Source of the DNA: Pseudomonadota bacterium
GTDB lineage: Bacteria > Pseudomonadota > Gammaproteobacteria > Burkholderiales > Methylophilaceae
NCBI GenBank assembly: GCA_029563075.1
Contig: JAKQTN010000077.1
Span: forward strand, 62,001 to 126,000
Length of the DNA: 64,000 nucleotides
Direction of reading: 5' to 3'
Shown here: positions 8,892 through 17,839 of the stretch, one piece after another
How the letters are laid out: each line of letters begins with the position of its first letter
Position numbering within the stretch: position 1 is the stretch's first letter
The notes under the pieces: generated by a model
Told to the model about the DNA's origin: nothing
What the model saw: only the letters and a program-made list of their open reading frames with translations
Databases searched by the model: none
Translations under genes and position numbers: made by a program

Positions 8892-10595
8892 ATGATAAAT
8901 ATTTTTCAACACCTGTTCGGTCCGACTTCCATCAAAAAAACCAGCAAGCGCTTAGCCTGGCTGGGCGATCTGGAGGAAATGGATGACCTGACTGCACTGC
9001 AGTTTGCCGCCAAACAGCTGACCCTTATACTCAACCAGGCCGGCGATGAGGATGCGTTGAGCCTGCAACAGCAACTCGATTTGATTTTCGAAGTCGAGGT
9101 GCTTAATCAAGCGCGCCTGGAAAGATTATCCACCCAGTTTTCCAACGTGGAGAACATGAAGCCGGAGCTGGAAAATAACATCTGCGATACTTGTTACAAC
9201 TACTGCCGGCAATCCTATATCTTCCATCTTAAAGTCATCGAAAAAGTGTTTAATGCCGATCAGGCACAGCCCGAAAACAGTATCAGGCTGGAAGGAAACA
9301 CGCCCATGCTGCTGATCGCACGCGCGCTATATACCGCCTTCAATATGGTCAAATGGCGCATGTTCAGTCAGAGCAATCCGCCGGCCAAAGTGTGGCAGCA
9401 AATCAATGTACTGTATCGGATTGCCGCGCAGCATATGCTATTGAATAATCCAGTGGAACTGTTTGATTTCTCGCCCTCGACCACGCTCGCAGCCTGTTAT
9501 GTGCAAACATGCATGTTGGGGCAGCTGGGGCAAGCGAGCATGCAGAAGTATCATCTTGAAATCGCAACACGCGTTATAAACACCCTGCTTACGCGCGCTT
9601 ATATCAGCAACAAATCCACACCTGAGCAATATCTGTTTTACATTGATTTGGAAAAAGATGCGCCAGCAAAGCGTATGCGCGATTTTGTACCTAACGACAG
9701 TTACCGTTATTGGGAGCTGGATGAGCTGGAAAAACAAGTATCTGTGGCAATCACCGTGTCAGACCGCGGAGAAATTCCTCAAAGTCTGGCTTTCGCAAAA
9801 ATTGAAAATGCAAAAAAACTGAATGAAACGCTCAGGATTCTACTTGAAGAATGGAAAAAGAACGGCTACGTCAGGCAGCGCCGCAAAACCAAACGGCAAG
9901 CAAGTTCAAAAATGGCTAAAGTCACCGCCGGTATCGCCAACATTTGTAACCAGGTGCATCAGGCAAATCAGATCAGCAGCGGGTTGCGGTTATCGCATAA
10001 CGGTGCATCCCTGGAAGAACGAATAAGAGCGCATACCGTATTAAAACAAGGCAGCAGCCTTTCCGCCAATAGCGGCTCGCTCGACACCTGGATCATCACC
10101 GATGAAAGCCCGCGCGGCATGGGGACACGTGTCAACAAGTACGCCAATATCCTGGCCAGGCCGGATAAACTGATTGGATTGGTCGTGGATGAAGACTATA
10201 ACAAGCTCATTCTTGGTATGATCAGATCGGTCAAGCCGACGCAGGGCAGCCAGCTGAGAGTAGGCATCCAGACCATCTCAAATCACCCGACCTGGGTGCA
10301 GTTACGCCAGATACGTTCTGACGAAACCTACACCCATACCGAATCGGCAATCGAACCCCGTGCTGCAAGTGGTGCAAAAAACGCGGCTCCCACAGTGGAT
10401 ATTGGCTTGTTCTCCGGGATTTATCTGCCGATTGAGGCCGGGTTGTCAGACATCTCGATGATGATACTGCCCAAAATCAACTACCGCACCAACAGCCACT
10501 ACAGCGTTAGTATGAATGGGACAACCAAGCACGTCCTGCTTGGCGAACCTGTTGAATCTCGCGATGACTGGGTAAAAATCGCCATTACCTTCTAA
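8892..10595 (+). CDS. Uncharacterised 567-residue protein with PilZ-like C-terminal region
   Basis: I do not recognise the whole protein. The start is probably ATG 8892 (MINIFQHLFG); a TTG lies six bases upstream. Residues about 20-340 look all-helical and contain a Cys pair (CDTCYNYC, near 98). The C-terminal part (about 375-485) has arginines followed by DESPRGMG, which fits the D/N-x-S-x-x-G element of PilZ domains. After that comes a beta-rich stretch (LIGLVVDEDYNKLILGMIR, then LRVGIQTIS). This suggests a cyclic-di-GMP binding or PilZ-derived barrel, by inference. It has no signal peptide or membrane segment. It stands alone and its stop overlaps the convergent efflux gene by four bases (CTAA). 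Confidence 0.5.
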   Translation: MINIFQHLFGPTSIKKTSKRLAWLGDLEEMDDLTALQFAAKQLTLILNQAGDEDALSLQQQLDLIFEVEVLNQARLERLSTQFSNVENMKPELENNICDTCYNYCRQSYIFHLKVIEKVFNADQAQPENSIRLEGNTPMLLIARALYTAFNMVKWRMFSQSNPPAKVWQQINVLYRIAAQHMLLNNPVELFDFSPSTTLAACYVQTCMLGQLGQASMQKYHLEIATRVINTLLTRAYISNKSTPEQYLFYIDLEKDAPAKRMRDFVPNDSYRYWELDELEKQVSVAITVSDRGEIPQSLAFAKIENAKKLNETLRILLEEWKKNGYVRQRRKTKRQASSKMAKVTAGIANICNQVHQANQISSGLRLSHNGASLEERIRAHTVLKQGSSLSANSGSLDTWIITDESPRGMGTRVNKYANILARPDKLIGLVVDEDYNKLILGMIRSVKPTQGSQLRVGIQTISNHPTWVQLRQIRSDETYTHTESAIEPRAASGAKNAAPTVDIGLFSGIYLPIEAGLSDISMMILPKINYRTNSHYSVSMNGTTKHVLLGEPVESRDDWVKIAITF

Positions 10596-12010
10596 TGAGC
10601 TTGAAGCTCTGAAGCTGTTTGAGCTTCACCTTTCCAATCGCCGCCCAGCACTTTAAACAACTCCACCGTGGCTAAAAGATTTGCTTGCTTGGCTTGGATC
10701 ATCGCGAGCGAAGCCTCATTATGCACGCGCTGCGCATCCAGCACTTCCAAATAGGCTGAATAACCTGACTTATAGCGATTCTCTGCCACAGAAAGTGCCT
10801 TCTTGGCAGACACTTCACTTTGCTGCAAACTTTGCTCGCGTTCAGCATTCAGACGCCGCGTGATTAATGCATTGTTCACTTCTCTGAATGCACTTTGTAT
10901 CGCCGTCTGGTACTGCGCCAAAGTTTGTTTTTGCCTGGCCGTAGCTTGCTCCACGCGAGACTGGCGCTTGCCAGAATCGAATATCGGTAAATCCAGTCCG
11001 ATTCCCAACGTCCAGACACGTGCCCCCGTTTTTAACAAATCACTGAGTTCCAGACTCTCGCCGCCATAGCTGCCGGTCAAGGTAATGCTTGGATACAATG
11101 CAGCTTTGGCGATGCCGATTCTGGCATTTTCTGCTATCAGCGCCTGCTCGGCCTGGCGAATATCCGGGCGATTTTCCAGCAATACAGAAGGCAAGCCGGC
11201 AGGCGGGGTGGGCGGAACCGGTAAGGTGCGGATATCTGCGGCTTCGAGCTTCAAATCCAGCACGCCTGTCAGTACCGCAAGCTGATGTTGGCTTATCGCA
11301 CGCAACCTAGTTAGCTCAATCAGCTGCGCCTCTAAATTGCTCACCGCCACTTCAGCCTGGCTTACCTCCAGCGCGCTCGCCACGCCGCCCGCAAGTCGCC
11401 TCTGATTCAAGCCAAGTGCTTCTTTACGGCTTTTTTGATTATCTTTGGTGACCGCTATTTGTGCATCCAAACCGCGCAATTGCAGATAGTTGCTGGCAAC
11501 CAGACCTGTCAGCGAAAGTTCGACGGTTTCTTTGGCGTTGCGCGTAGCCAAGGCATTTGCCTTTGCCGCTTCTTTATTACGCTTCAGCCTGCCCCAGAAA
11601 TCGATTTCATAGGAGGTGCTGAGGCCGAAGGTGTAATTGTTACGAATCGGAGATGTAAAGGTAGGAAATGGCCCGAGTTCAGTTACCTTGTTGCGCTCGG
11701 CTTGGGTAGAAAAGTCAATCTCTGGCAACAAATTAGCGCCCACTTCGCGCATGTTTGCATCGGCTTCTTCAATGCGCGCAACCGCCAATTGAATATTGGT
11801 ATTGTTTTTAAGGGTGAGCTCGACCAGTTCATTCAGTTTTTCGTCCTGGTAATGCTTCCACCATTGTTTCATCACATCATTCGATGTATTCGCATTGGTG
11901 TCGCTTTCACTAAATGCTGCGGGTAAATTGGGCTCAGCACGCTTGTAATCCGGCCCGACAGCCTTGCAGGCGACCAAAAACAACACTAACAACAAGCTCA
12001 ACTTTTTCAT
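10592..12010 (-). CDS. Outer-membrane efflux lipoprotein (NodT/OprM family)
   Basis: A 472-residue TolC-type channel. The signal peptide ends in a lipobox (LFLVAC, Cys15), followed by the KAVGPDYKRAEP start typical of the NodT/OprM group. Two repeated OEP domains with long helices rich in Ala, Gln and Glu form the periplasmic tunnel. It should form the exit duct for the RND pump encoded upstream. Its ATG overlaps the stop of the pump gene by four bases, so the three genes form one operon (adaptor, pump, channel). Confidence 0.95.
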   Translation of the reverse strand: MKKLSLLLVLFLVACKAVGPDYKRAEPNLPAAFSESDTNANTSNDVMKQWWKHYQDEKLNELVELTLKNNTNIQLAVARIEEADANMREVGANLLPEIDFSTQAERNKVTELGPFPTFTSPIRNNYTFGLSTSYEIDFWGRLKRNKEAAKANALATRNAKETVELSLTGLVASNYLQLRGLDAQIAVTKDNQKSRKEALGLNQRRLAGGVASALEVSQAEVAVSNLEAQLIELTRLRAISQHQLAVLTGVLDLKLEAADIRTLPVPPTPPAGLPSVLLENRPDIRQAEQALIAENARIGIAKAALYPSITLTGSYGGESLELSDLLKTGARVWTLGIGLDLPIFDSGKRQSRVEQATARQKQTLAQYQTAIQSAFREVNNALITRRLNAEREQSLQQSEVSAKKALSVAENRYKSGYSAYLEVLDAQRVHNEASLAMIQAKQANLLATVELFKVLGGDWKGEAQTASELQAH

Positions 12011-15000
12011 GTTGCCGCATCTTTTTGGTGCGAGCTATCGTCACCGACATGATGACGATGCACGGTTTTTCCGGATAGCCATGAGAAGAACAACGGAATA
12101 AAGATTGTGGCAACAAAGGTTGCCAGCAGCATGCCGCCAAACACGCCTGTACCCATGCTGCGGCGGGCGGCAGAGCCCGCGCCGGTGGCCACCAGCAGCG
12201 GCGTAATACCCAACACGAAAGCCATCGAGGTCATAACAATGGGCCTGAACCGTAACCGCGCCGCCTCGACCGCAGCCTGCAGTACAGGCATGCCTTCTTC
12301 CATTTTCTGGCTGGCAAATTCTACAATCAAAATGGCATTCTTAGCCGCCAGCCCAATTAAGGTAATCAGCCCGATTTGAAAGTAAATATCGTTCGGCATG
12401 CCGCGCACAAACACAGCTATCAGTGCGCCAGCCAGCGCAAATGGTACCGCCATGATGACGGCGAGTGGCAAAGCCCAGGTTTCAAACTGAGCCGCTAAAA
12501 TCAGAAACACCATGATGATGGCAAAGCTAAAAGCGAACAGCGCAGCCGAGCCCGTGCGCTTTTCCTGGTAAGCCTGGCCAGTCCATGCGATCTGGTAGCC
12601 TTCCGGCAAGGTTTCTTTTGCCAGTTTTTCAACCAAATCGATCGCATCGCCGGAACTCACGCCCGGCGCGCCGCTGCCCAGTATCTTTGCGGATAGCAGC
12701 CCGTTATAGCGCTCCAGTTGCTCGGCACCGATGATACTGCTCACTTTGCTTAATGATGACAGTGGGATCATTGCACCTGTCTTACTACGCACATACACTT
12801 TGCCGATGTCCTCCGGCTGCATGCGGAATTGCGGTTCGGCCTGCAACTGCACCTTATACGTGCGGCCGGATTTATTAAAATCATTTACATAAAGCTGCCC
12901 CATAGTGCTTTGCAAAGTGGCATAGATATCAGAGATTGGCACGCCCAAAGATAAGGCTTTAGCTTCATCCACCTCAATATACAACTGCGGCACAGTGGGT
13001 CTGAAAAAGGTGTTAATCCCCGTGAGCTTCGAACTGGCACGCAGCGTATCGACAAAGCTGTTCAACACGGCTGCGAGTTTCTGCGGGTCAGTGTCAATAC
13101 GGCTTTGCACATAGACCTCAAAACCGCCGGCACTGCCCAAACCGCGAATGGCGGGCGGATTAAACGCAATTGCCAGGCCATCCGGCTGGCTCATCCCCAA
13201 GCCAAACAGTTTGCCTACAATCTGCTCGGCAGTTGTGGTACGTTCTTTCCAATCTTTCAGCCGCACAAACATGGTCGCAGCGCTGGTTTTGTTACCGCCA
13301 CCAATCAAATCAAAGCCGTTTACCGCAAATTCATGTGCTACTGCCGGGTCTTGCGCAATGCCCTTTCGCACCGCTTCTGTGGTTTTCTCGGTGCGGTTCA
13401 ATGTCGCACCATCCGGCATGATGACCGCAGTAATCACATAACCCTGATCTTCAGCCGGCACAAAGCTATTGGGCACGCGGTTGAGCAATATGGCGCATAA
13501 GGCGATAATCACGGCAAACACAACAGTGCCAATAATTCTATGGTGCAATGTTAAATCCACAACGCGTGTGTAAAAATGCGTAAGCCCGTGAAAACCGCGA
13601 TTAAACGCGGTAAAAAACGCGGATTTCTGGTGCACATTCCTCAATAAAATCGCACACAAAGCGGGTGTGAGCGTAAGCGCCACCACCCCGGAAATCACCA
13701 CCGCAATCGCCACGGTGACGGCAAACTGTCGATACAGCGCGCCGGCAATGCCGCCCAGAAACGCCACCGGAATAAACACCGCGCACAGCACCATCACAAT
13801 CGCCACCACGGCAGCAGAAACCTGCCGCATGGATTTGATTGCGGCTTCCATCGGCTTCAGGCCTTCTTCACTCATCAACCGCTCGATGTTTTCCAGCACC
13901 ACAATCGCATCATCTACCACAATCCCAATCGCCAGAATCATGGCAAAAAGCGTCAGCAAGTTAATGCTGAAGCCCAGCAAGTACAGCCCGGCAAAAGTAC
14001 CGATCAGCGAAATTGGCACTGCGATAATGGGGATCAGCGTCGCGCGCCAGCTTTGCAGGAATAGATATACCACCAGCACGACCAGCACCAAGGCCTCTCC
14101 CAGCGTTTTAAAAACCTCCTGAATAGTCGCTTTTACAAAATCGCTGGTATCGTAAGGAATACTGAATTGCATGCCTTTCGGAAAGCGTTGCTTCAGCTCC
14201 GCCATTTTCAGCTTGATGTTATTTGCAGTTTCCAGCGCGTTAGAACCTGTTTGCAGGAAGATCGGAATCGCCACGCCGGTTGTGCCGTCCAGCGCCGAGC
14301 GTACGTTATAGTTTTGCGCACCCAGCTCAATGCGTGCCACATCCTTGAGGTACAAAATACCGCGCGGCCCGTCTGCTTTAATAATGATATTGCCAAACTG
14401 TTCCGGCTCTAGCAAACGCCCTTTGGCGGTGACGGTATATACGATTTGCTGGTCATTCGGTGCAGGATCCTGGCCAATCTTACCCGCGGCATATTGTGCG
14501 TTTTGCGATTGAATCGCCTGCGCAATATCGGTGGTCGTCACGCCCAGCTGCGCCATGCGGTCAGGCCGCAACCACACGCGCATGGCGTAATCCTGTCCGC
14601 CGAATATCAGCACATCGCCCACGCCTTGCACGCGTTTCAGTTCATCCAGCACATTCAGCGTCGCGTAGTTGCTCAGGAACAGCCTATCGTGTTTTTTGTC
14701 CTCCGACGTCAGCATCACCACCAGCAGAATATCGTTGGATTTTTTCTGCACAATCAACCCATTGCGCCGCACCTCGTCTGGCAAGCGCGGCGTAGCAATG
14801 TTCACACGGTTGCTCACGTTAAATGTCGCCTGGTCAATATTGGTACCGACTTCAAACGTGGCTGTAATGGTGAGCGTGCCGCTGGAATCCGCACTCGAAT
14901 TGAAATACAGCAGTCGCTCCACACCACTCAACTGCTCTTCAATCGGCGCAGCGACGGTTTTAGACAGAGTATCGGCACTTGCGCCCGGGTAAACCGCAGT

Positions 15001-15135
15001 AATCGTCACCGTGGGCGGCGCGATTTCCGGGTACTGCGCGACAGGCAGCTTTAGTGCCGCTGCCAGCCCCGCCAGCACGATGATGATAGACAGCACACCG
15101 GCAAAAATGGGGCGCGTTATGAAAAATTTAATCAT
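12007..15135 (-). CDS. RND multidrug efflux transporter, HAE1 family (AcrB/MexB-like)
   Basis: About 1042 residues, the usual length for hydrophobe/amphiphile efflux RND pumps. It begins MIKFFITRPIFAGVLSII, the classic first transmembrane helix, has two large periplasmic loops (after TM1 and TM7), and 12 predicted membrane segments. The proton-relay Asp pair is visible in TM4 (GIVVDDAIVVLENIER) and the Lys in TM10 (GLAAKNAILIVEFA). I chose ATG 15135 as start from the family N-terminus; a TTG at 15150 is in frame. It expels drugs or solvents from the periplasm using the proton gradient; substrate cannot be told from the sequence. Confidence 0.95.
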   Translation of the reverse strand: MIKFFITRPIFAGVLSIIIVLAGLAAALKLPVAQYPEIAPPTVTITAVYPGASADTLSKTVAAPIEEQLSGVERLLYFNSSADSSGTLTITATFEVGTNIDQATFNVSNRVNIATPRLPDEVRRNGLIVQKKSNDILLVVMLTSEDKKHDRLFLSNYATLNVLDELKRVQGVGDVLIFGGQDYAMRVWLRPDRMAQLGVTTTDIAQAIQSQNAQYAAGKIGQDPAPNDQQIVYTVTAKGRLLEPEQFGNIIIKADGPRGILYLKDVARIELGAQNYNVRSALDGTTGVAIPIFLQTGSNALETANNIKLKMAELKQRFPKGMQFSIPYDTSDFVKATIQEVFKTLGEALVLVVLVVYLFLQSWRATLIPIIAVPISLIGTFAGLYLLGFSINLLTLFAMILAIGIVVDDAIVVLENIERLMSEEGLKPMEAAIKSMRQVSAAVVAIVMVLCAVFIPVAFLGGIAGALYRQFAVTVAIAVVISGVVALTLTPALCAILLRNVHQKSAFFTAFNRGFHGLTHFYTRVVDLTLHHRIIGTVVFAVIIALCAILLNRVPNSFVPAEDQGYVITAVIMPDGATLNRTEKTTEAVRKGIAQDPAVAHEFAVNGFDLIGGGNKTSAATMFVRLKDWKERTTTAEQIVGKLFGLGMSQPDGLAIAFNPPAIRGLGSAGGFEVYVQSRIDTDPQKLAAVLNSFVDTLRASSKLTGINTFFRPTVPQLYIEVDEAKALSLGVPISDIYATLQSTMGQLYVNDFNKSGRTYKVQLQAEPQFRMQPEDIGKVYVRSKTGAMIPLSSLSKVSSIIGAEQLERYNGLLSAKILGSGAPGVSSGDAIDLVEKLAKETLPEGYQIAWTGQAYQEKRTGSAALFAFSFAIIMVFLILAAQFETWALPLAVIMAVPFALAGALIAVFVRGMPNDIYFQIGLITLIGLAAKNAILIVEFASQKMEEGMPVLQAAVEAARLRFRPIVMTSMAFVLGITPLLVATGAGSAARRSMGTGVFGGMLLATFVATIFIPLFFSWLSGKTVHRHHVGDDSSHQKDAAT

Positions 15136-15173
15136 GGATACAGGATTCAATCATCATAGATGGTCACAAAAGC

Positions 15174-16322
15174 CTATTTGGCAGGTGCTCCAGGAGGCAA
15201 TACTGGCGCGGTTCCCATCGTATGCGGGGCGACAGGCGCATTAGGGCGCAGCTTGATTAAATTATCCACAATCACCTTGTCATTGGCTTTTAAGCCTTCC
15301 AGAATAATCCAGTCTTTACCTTTCCATTCACCCACTACCACAGGCCGCATCGTCGCTTCATTTTTCTCGTTGGCCACATACACAAATTTGCCTAGCTCAC
15401 CTGTTAAAACTGCGGTCTGCGGCACTAGAAACACGCTTTCCCGCATTCCTGTCGTCACGCGGGCACGCACAAACTGGCCTGGCAGCAAGGTCTTATCCTT
15501 ATTCTCAAATGTGGCGCGCAATTCTTGCGTACCGAGGCTAGGGTTGATTTGATTGGCGGTAAAATTCAATTTTCCCTTATGCGCATACTCGCTGCCATCT
15601 GGCAAAATCAAACTCACTTCACTTACATGCTTCTGATCTAAATGCCCACCCAAGCTCTGCAGCTCGCTTTCAGATAAGCTAAACCGCACCCAAATTGGTG
15701 AAACCTGAATAATGGTCGTCAATAAGCTGGTATTGGCTTGCACCAGCGCGCCTTCTGAAAACTGGAAACGTCCGGCAATGCCGGACACCGGCGCAGTGAC
15801 ATTGGTATAAGAAAGATTCAGTTCGGCTTCTTTGATATTGGCCTGCGCCTGCATCATGCCGGCTTGCGAGATACTTGCATCCGAAGTCGCGTTATCATAT
15901 TCGCGCTGGCTGATGGATTGTGTGGCTAACAACTCTTTTAAGCGACTGGATTCGCGTGCGGTTTGTGTGATGCGCGCTCCTTGCTCCGCTGCCTGCGCCC
16001 TGGCTTGCGCCAGCGCGATCTGGAATGGCGCCGGGTCAATCTGGAACATCACCTGCCCGGCCTTTACCGGCGCGCCTTCTTCAAACATTTTCTTTAAGAT
16101 AATGCCGCCCACGCGCGGGCGAATTTCCACCTCACTGGCACCCTCGGTCTGTGCAACGGCTTCCACACTCATCGGCACCGAGGTTGGCTGCACAGCAATC
16201 ACGTTTACCGGCATGGCTGGCATGCTCATACCCGCCGCCGCCGGGGCGCCCTCTGGTTTTTTATCGCATGCAGTAACGAGAATGGTTAACAGAAAGCTTA
16301 TTATTATCAGTCTGGCGTTCAT
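15174..16322 (-). CDS. RND efflux periplasmic adaptor lipoprotein (AcrA/MexA-like)
   Basis: About 382 residues. N-terminal signal with lipobox (ILVTAC), then the membrane-fusion-protein order: beta-barrel strand, lipoyl half (VEIRPRVGGIILKKMFEEGAPV), helical hairpin (residues about 100-170), second lipoyl half (APVSGIAGRFQFSEGALV), and C-terminal barrel. Start chosen at ATG 16322 (MNARLIIIS), which has GGA eight bases upstream; an ATG-like start at 16343 adds residues before the signal. First gene of the efflux operon, 38 nt before the pump start. No regulator gene is adjacent. Confidence 0.94.
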   Translation of the reverse strand: MNARLIIISFLLTILVTACDKKPEGAPAAAGMSMPAMPVNVIAVQPTSVPMSVEAVAQTEGASEVEIRPRVGGIILKKMFEEGAPVKAGQVMFQIDPAPFQIALAQARAQAAEQGARITQTARESSRLKELLATQSISQREYDNATSDASISQAGMMQAQANIKEAELNLSYTNVTAPVSGIAGRFQFSEGALVQANTSLLTTIIQVSPIWVRFSLSESELQSLGGHLDQKHVSEVSLILPDGSEYAHKGKLNFTANQINPSLGTQELRATFENKDKTLLPGQFVRARVTTGMRESVFLVPQTAVLTGELGKFVYVANEKNEATMRPVVVGEWKGKDWIILEGLKANDKVIVDNLIKLRPNAPVAPHTMGTAPVLPPGAPAK

Positions 16323-16438
16323 AAAATTATCCAAAACATGCAACTATCTGCCAATTTAATCTTAAAATACCAATTAAGACAACAAGATACTTGCGTTATT
16401 TAAAGTGTTAATGCATTATATACCTGACAGTATCGTTA

Positions 16439-16798
16439 ATGATGACAGCTTTATGGCAAAAATGGTTTAACAAAATGATTCTCACTGGCGAAATCTACGG
16501 CAAACAAACATCCAGCAAATTCGTGATGTACAACGTGCTTAAAGTCACCAAAGCCGCCATCACTCTTCAAAATATCGATAATCCGCTCAGTCTGTTTGAA
16601 ACCACCGCACAAAAATTAGTATCATCCGGCTACATACGCATCAGCCAAACACCCTACATCAATACAGAAATCACCGGCGCAAAAAAGAAAAAAGTGGCTA
16701 AAAAACCCACGCGTTGCCCTTATACGCTGGATTTTTTAGAAGATCGTGCCGATAGCGAACGTCCCGTGCCGGTGTTACCTGATTTATTTACGCACTAA
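16439..16798 (+). CDS. Uncharacterised small protein
   Basis: A 119-residue open frame, not recognised. The middle (residues 13-75) alternates charged and hydrophobic residues and ends with a Lys-rich run (GAKKKKVAKKPTR), then an acidic tail (DFLEDRADSERPVPVLPDLF). There is no membrane segment or signal. The start could be ATG 16439 or ATG 16475 (MILTGEIYG); neither has a strong Shine-Dalgarno sequence. It is divergent from the efflux operon and its stop overlaps the convergent flavodoxin gene by four bases (CTAA). Codon use resembles that of neighbours, which supports a real gene. Confidence 0.6.
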   Translation: MMTALWQKWFNKMILTGEIYGKQTSSKFVMYNVLKVTKAAITLQNIDNPLSLFETTAQKLVSSGYIRISQTPYINTEITGAKKKKVAKKPTRCPYTLDFLEDRADSERPVPVLPDLFTH

Positions 16799-17343
16799 AT
16801 CTTAGCCGCAAACTCCGCGACGCGCAAACCCAATAAACGTGCTGTTTCCAAGTCACCTTTATTCACTTCATCTGCTGAAGCGTCACTAGGCGACGTCATC
16901 AAGGCGCCAGCAAAACCACCCACATAATTCACGTCACCATGCTTAGCAGCTTTGGTGTTGGCAGGCATCAAGCCTGTACCCACCCAAACGCCGGAGTGCT
17001 GCATAGCAAGCGTGAATAGATACTGAATGGTCAAGAATTTATCACCATTCATGGTGGCGGAATTGGTAAATCCAGCGAAAATCTTGTTTTTCCACTCTTG
17101 TGTAAACCATTTTTTAGAACTGGCATCAGCAAATTTTTTAAATTGCCAGCTTACAGAACCCATATAGGTAGGTGAGCCCATGACAATCGCCTTCGCCGCG
17201 TCTAGTTTTGCCCAATCGGCATCAGTGATATCGCCACTGGCATCAATCGCGATTAAATCCGCTTTTGCGCCTGCCGCAACCGCCTCCGCCTGTTTCGTGG
17301 TGTGTCCGTAACCACTGTGGTAAATCACTACGACTGATGTCAT
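16795..17343 (-). CDS. Flavodoxin-like NAD(P)H-dependent oxidoreductase (WrbA-like)
   Basis: A 182-residue flavodoxin-fold protein. The FMN phosphate-binding loop is visible near the N-terminus (IYHSGYGHTTKQAEAV, residues 7-22). The second FMN loop is MGSPTYMGSVSWQFK (residues 55-69), and the FTNSATMNG stretch follows the WrbA/NADPH:quinone reductase pattern. Likely a cytosolic quinone or azo reductase. AGGAG lies before ATG 17343. It is transcribed divergently from an HxlR-type regulator, a common arrangement in which the regulator senses quinones or electrophiles and controls the reductase. Confidence 0.85.
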   Translation of the reverse strand: MTSVVVIYHSGYGHTTKQAEAVAAGAKADLIAIDASGDITDADWAKLDAAKAIVMGSPTYMGSVSWQFKKFADASSKKWFTQEWKNKIFAGFTNSATMNGDKFLTIQYLFTLAMQHSGVWVGTGLMPANTKAAKHGDVNYVGGFAGALMTSPSDASADEVNKGDLETARLLGLRVAEFAAKI

Positions 17344-17402
17344 TTTTACACTCCTGTTTTTTGTACTGCAATTGATTTAGCGCATATTATCAGCTATAGT
17401 TG

Positions 17403-17443
17403 CTTATAGTAAGTAGGCACTAAAACATTATATAGGTACTAAA
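17403..17443. promoter_or_regulatory. Candidate HxlR operator region with repeats
   Basis: The 99-bp gap between the reductase and the HxlR gene contains a perfect inverted repeat CTTA-TAG-TAAG at 17403-17413. Two near-identical direct repeats follow, TAGGCACTAAA (17414-17424) and TAGGTACTAAA (17433-17443), 19 bp apart, so about two helical turns. The second touches the regulator's ATG. The arrangement fits an autoregulated operator for a dimeric winged-helix regulator; the link to HxlR binding is inference. Confidence 0.4.
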
Positions 17444-17835
17444 TGGATACTAATGAACAAACACCGCTAGAGAATCAGGCATGCGCTTTTAACGCGCTAT
17501 GCCCCACACGCCTGGTGCTGAATAGAATTGCAGATAAATGGACAGTGCTGGTGGTGATTTTGCTGCAAGACGGTACCAAGCGTTTTAGCCATCTGCAGCG
17601 CGCGATTGACGGTATCTCTCAAAAAATGCTCACGCAGACCTTGCGAAATCTAGAACGCGATGGGCTGGTGGGCAGAACGGTTTACGCCACAGTGCCGCCA
17701 AAAGTAGAATACGCCCTCACCCCGCTCGGACACACGCTAAAAGACTTGCTCTATGCGATTAAAACCTGGTCAGAAGCCAATATAGGCGAGGTGCTTAATG
17801 CACAGAAAACATATGACACGCTAAACGAAAAGTAA
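17443..17835 (+). CDS. HxlR-family transcriptional regulator
   Basis: A 130-residue winged-helix protein. The family pattern is clear: an N-terminal Cys segment (CAFNALCPTRLVLNRIADKWTVLVV), the helix-turn-helix region (FSHLQRAIDGISQKMLTQTLRNLERDGLV, residues about 47-75) and the wing (VPPKVEYALTPLG). HxlR proteins act as dimers that sense aldehydes, quinones or other electrophiles, often by Cys; Cys11 and Cys17 are candidates here. Divergent from the flavodoxin-like reductase, its probable target. ATG 17443 overlaps one of the direct repeats in the intergenic region. Confidence 0.9.
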   Translation: MDTNEQTPLENQACAFNALCPTRLVLNRIADKWTVLVVILLQDGTKRFSHLQRAIDGISQKMLTQTLRNLERDGLVGRTVYATVPPKVEYALTPLGHTLKDLLYAIKTWSEANIGEVLNAQKTYDTLNEK

Positions 17836-17839
17836 AGCA

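Noticed and set aside
10397-10410. TGGATATTGGCTTG, similar to the conserved hairpin loop
   Set aside because: It is inside a coding region and lacks flanking stems. A similar shorter match near 63964 is also coding. Chance aided by codon use is likely.
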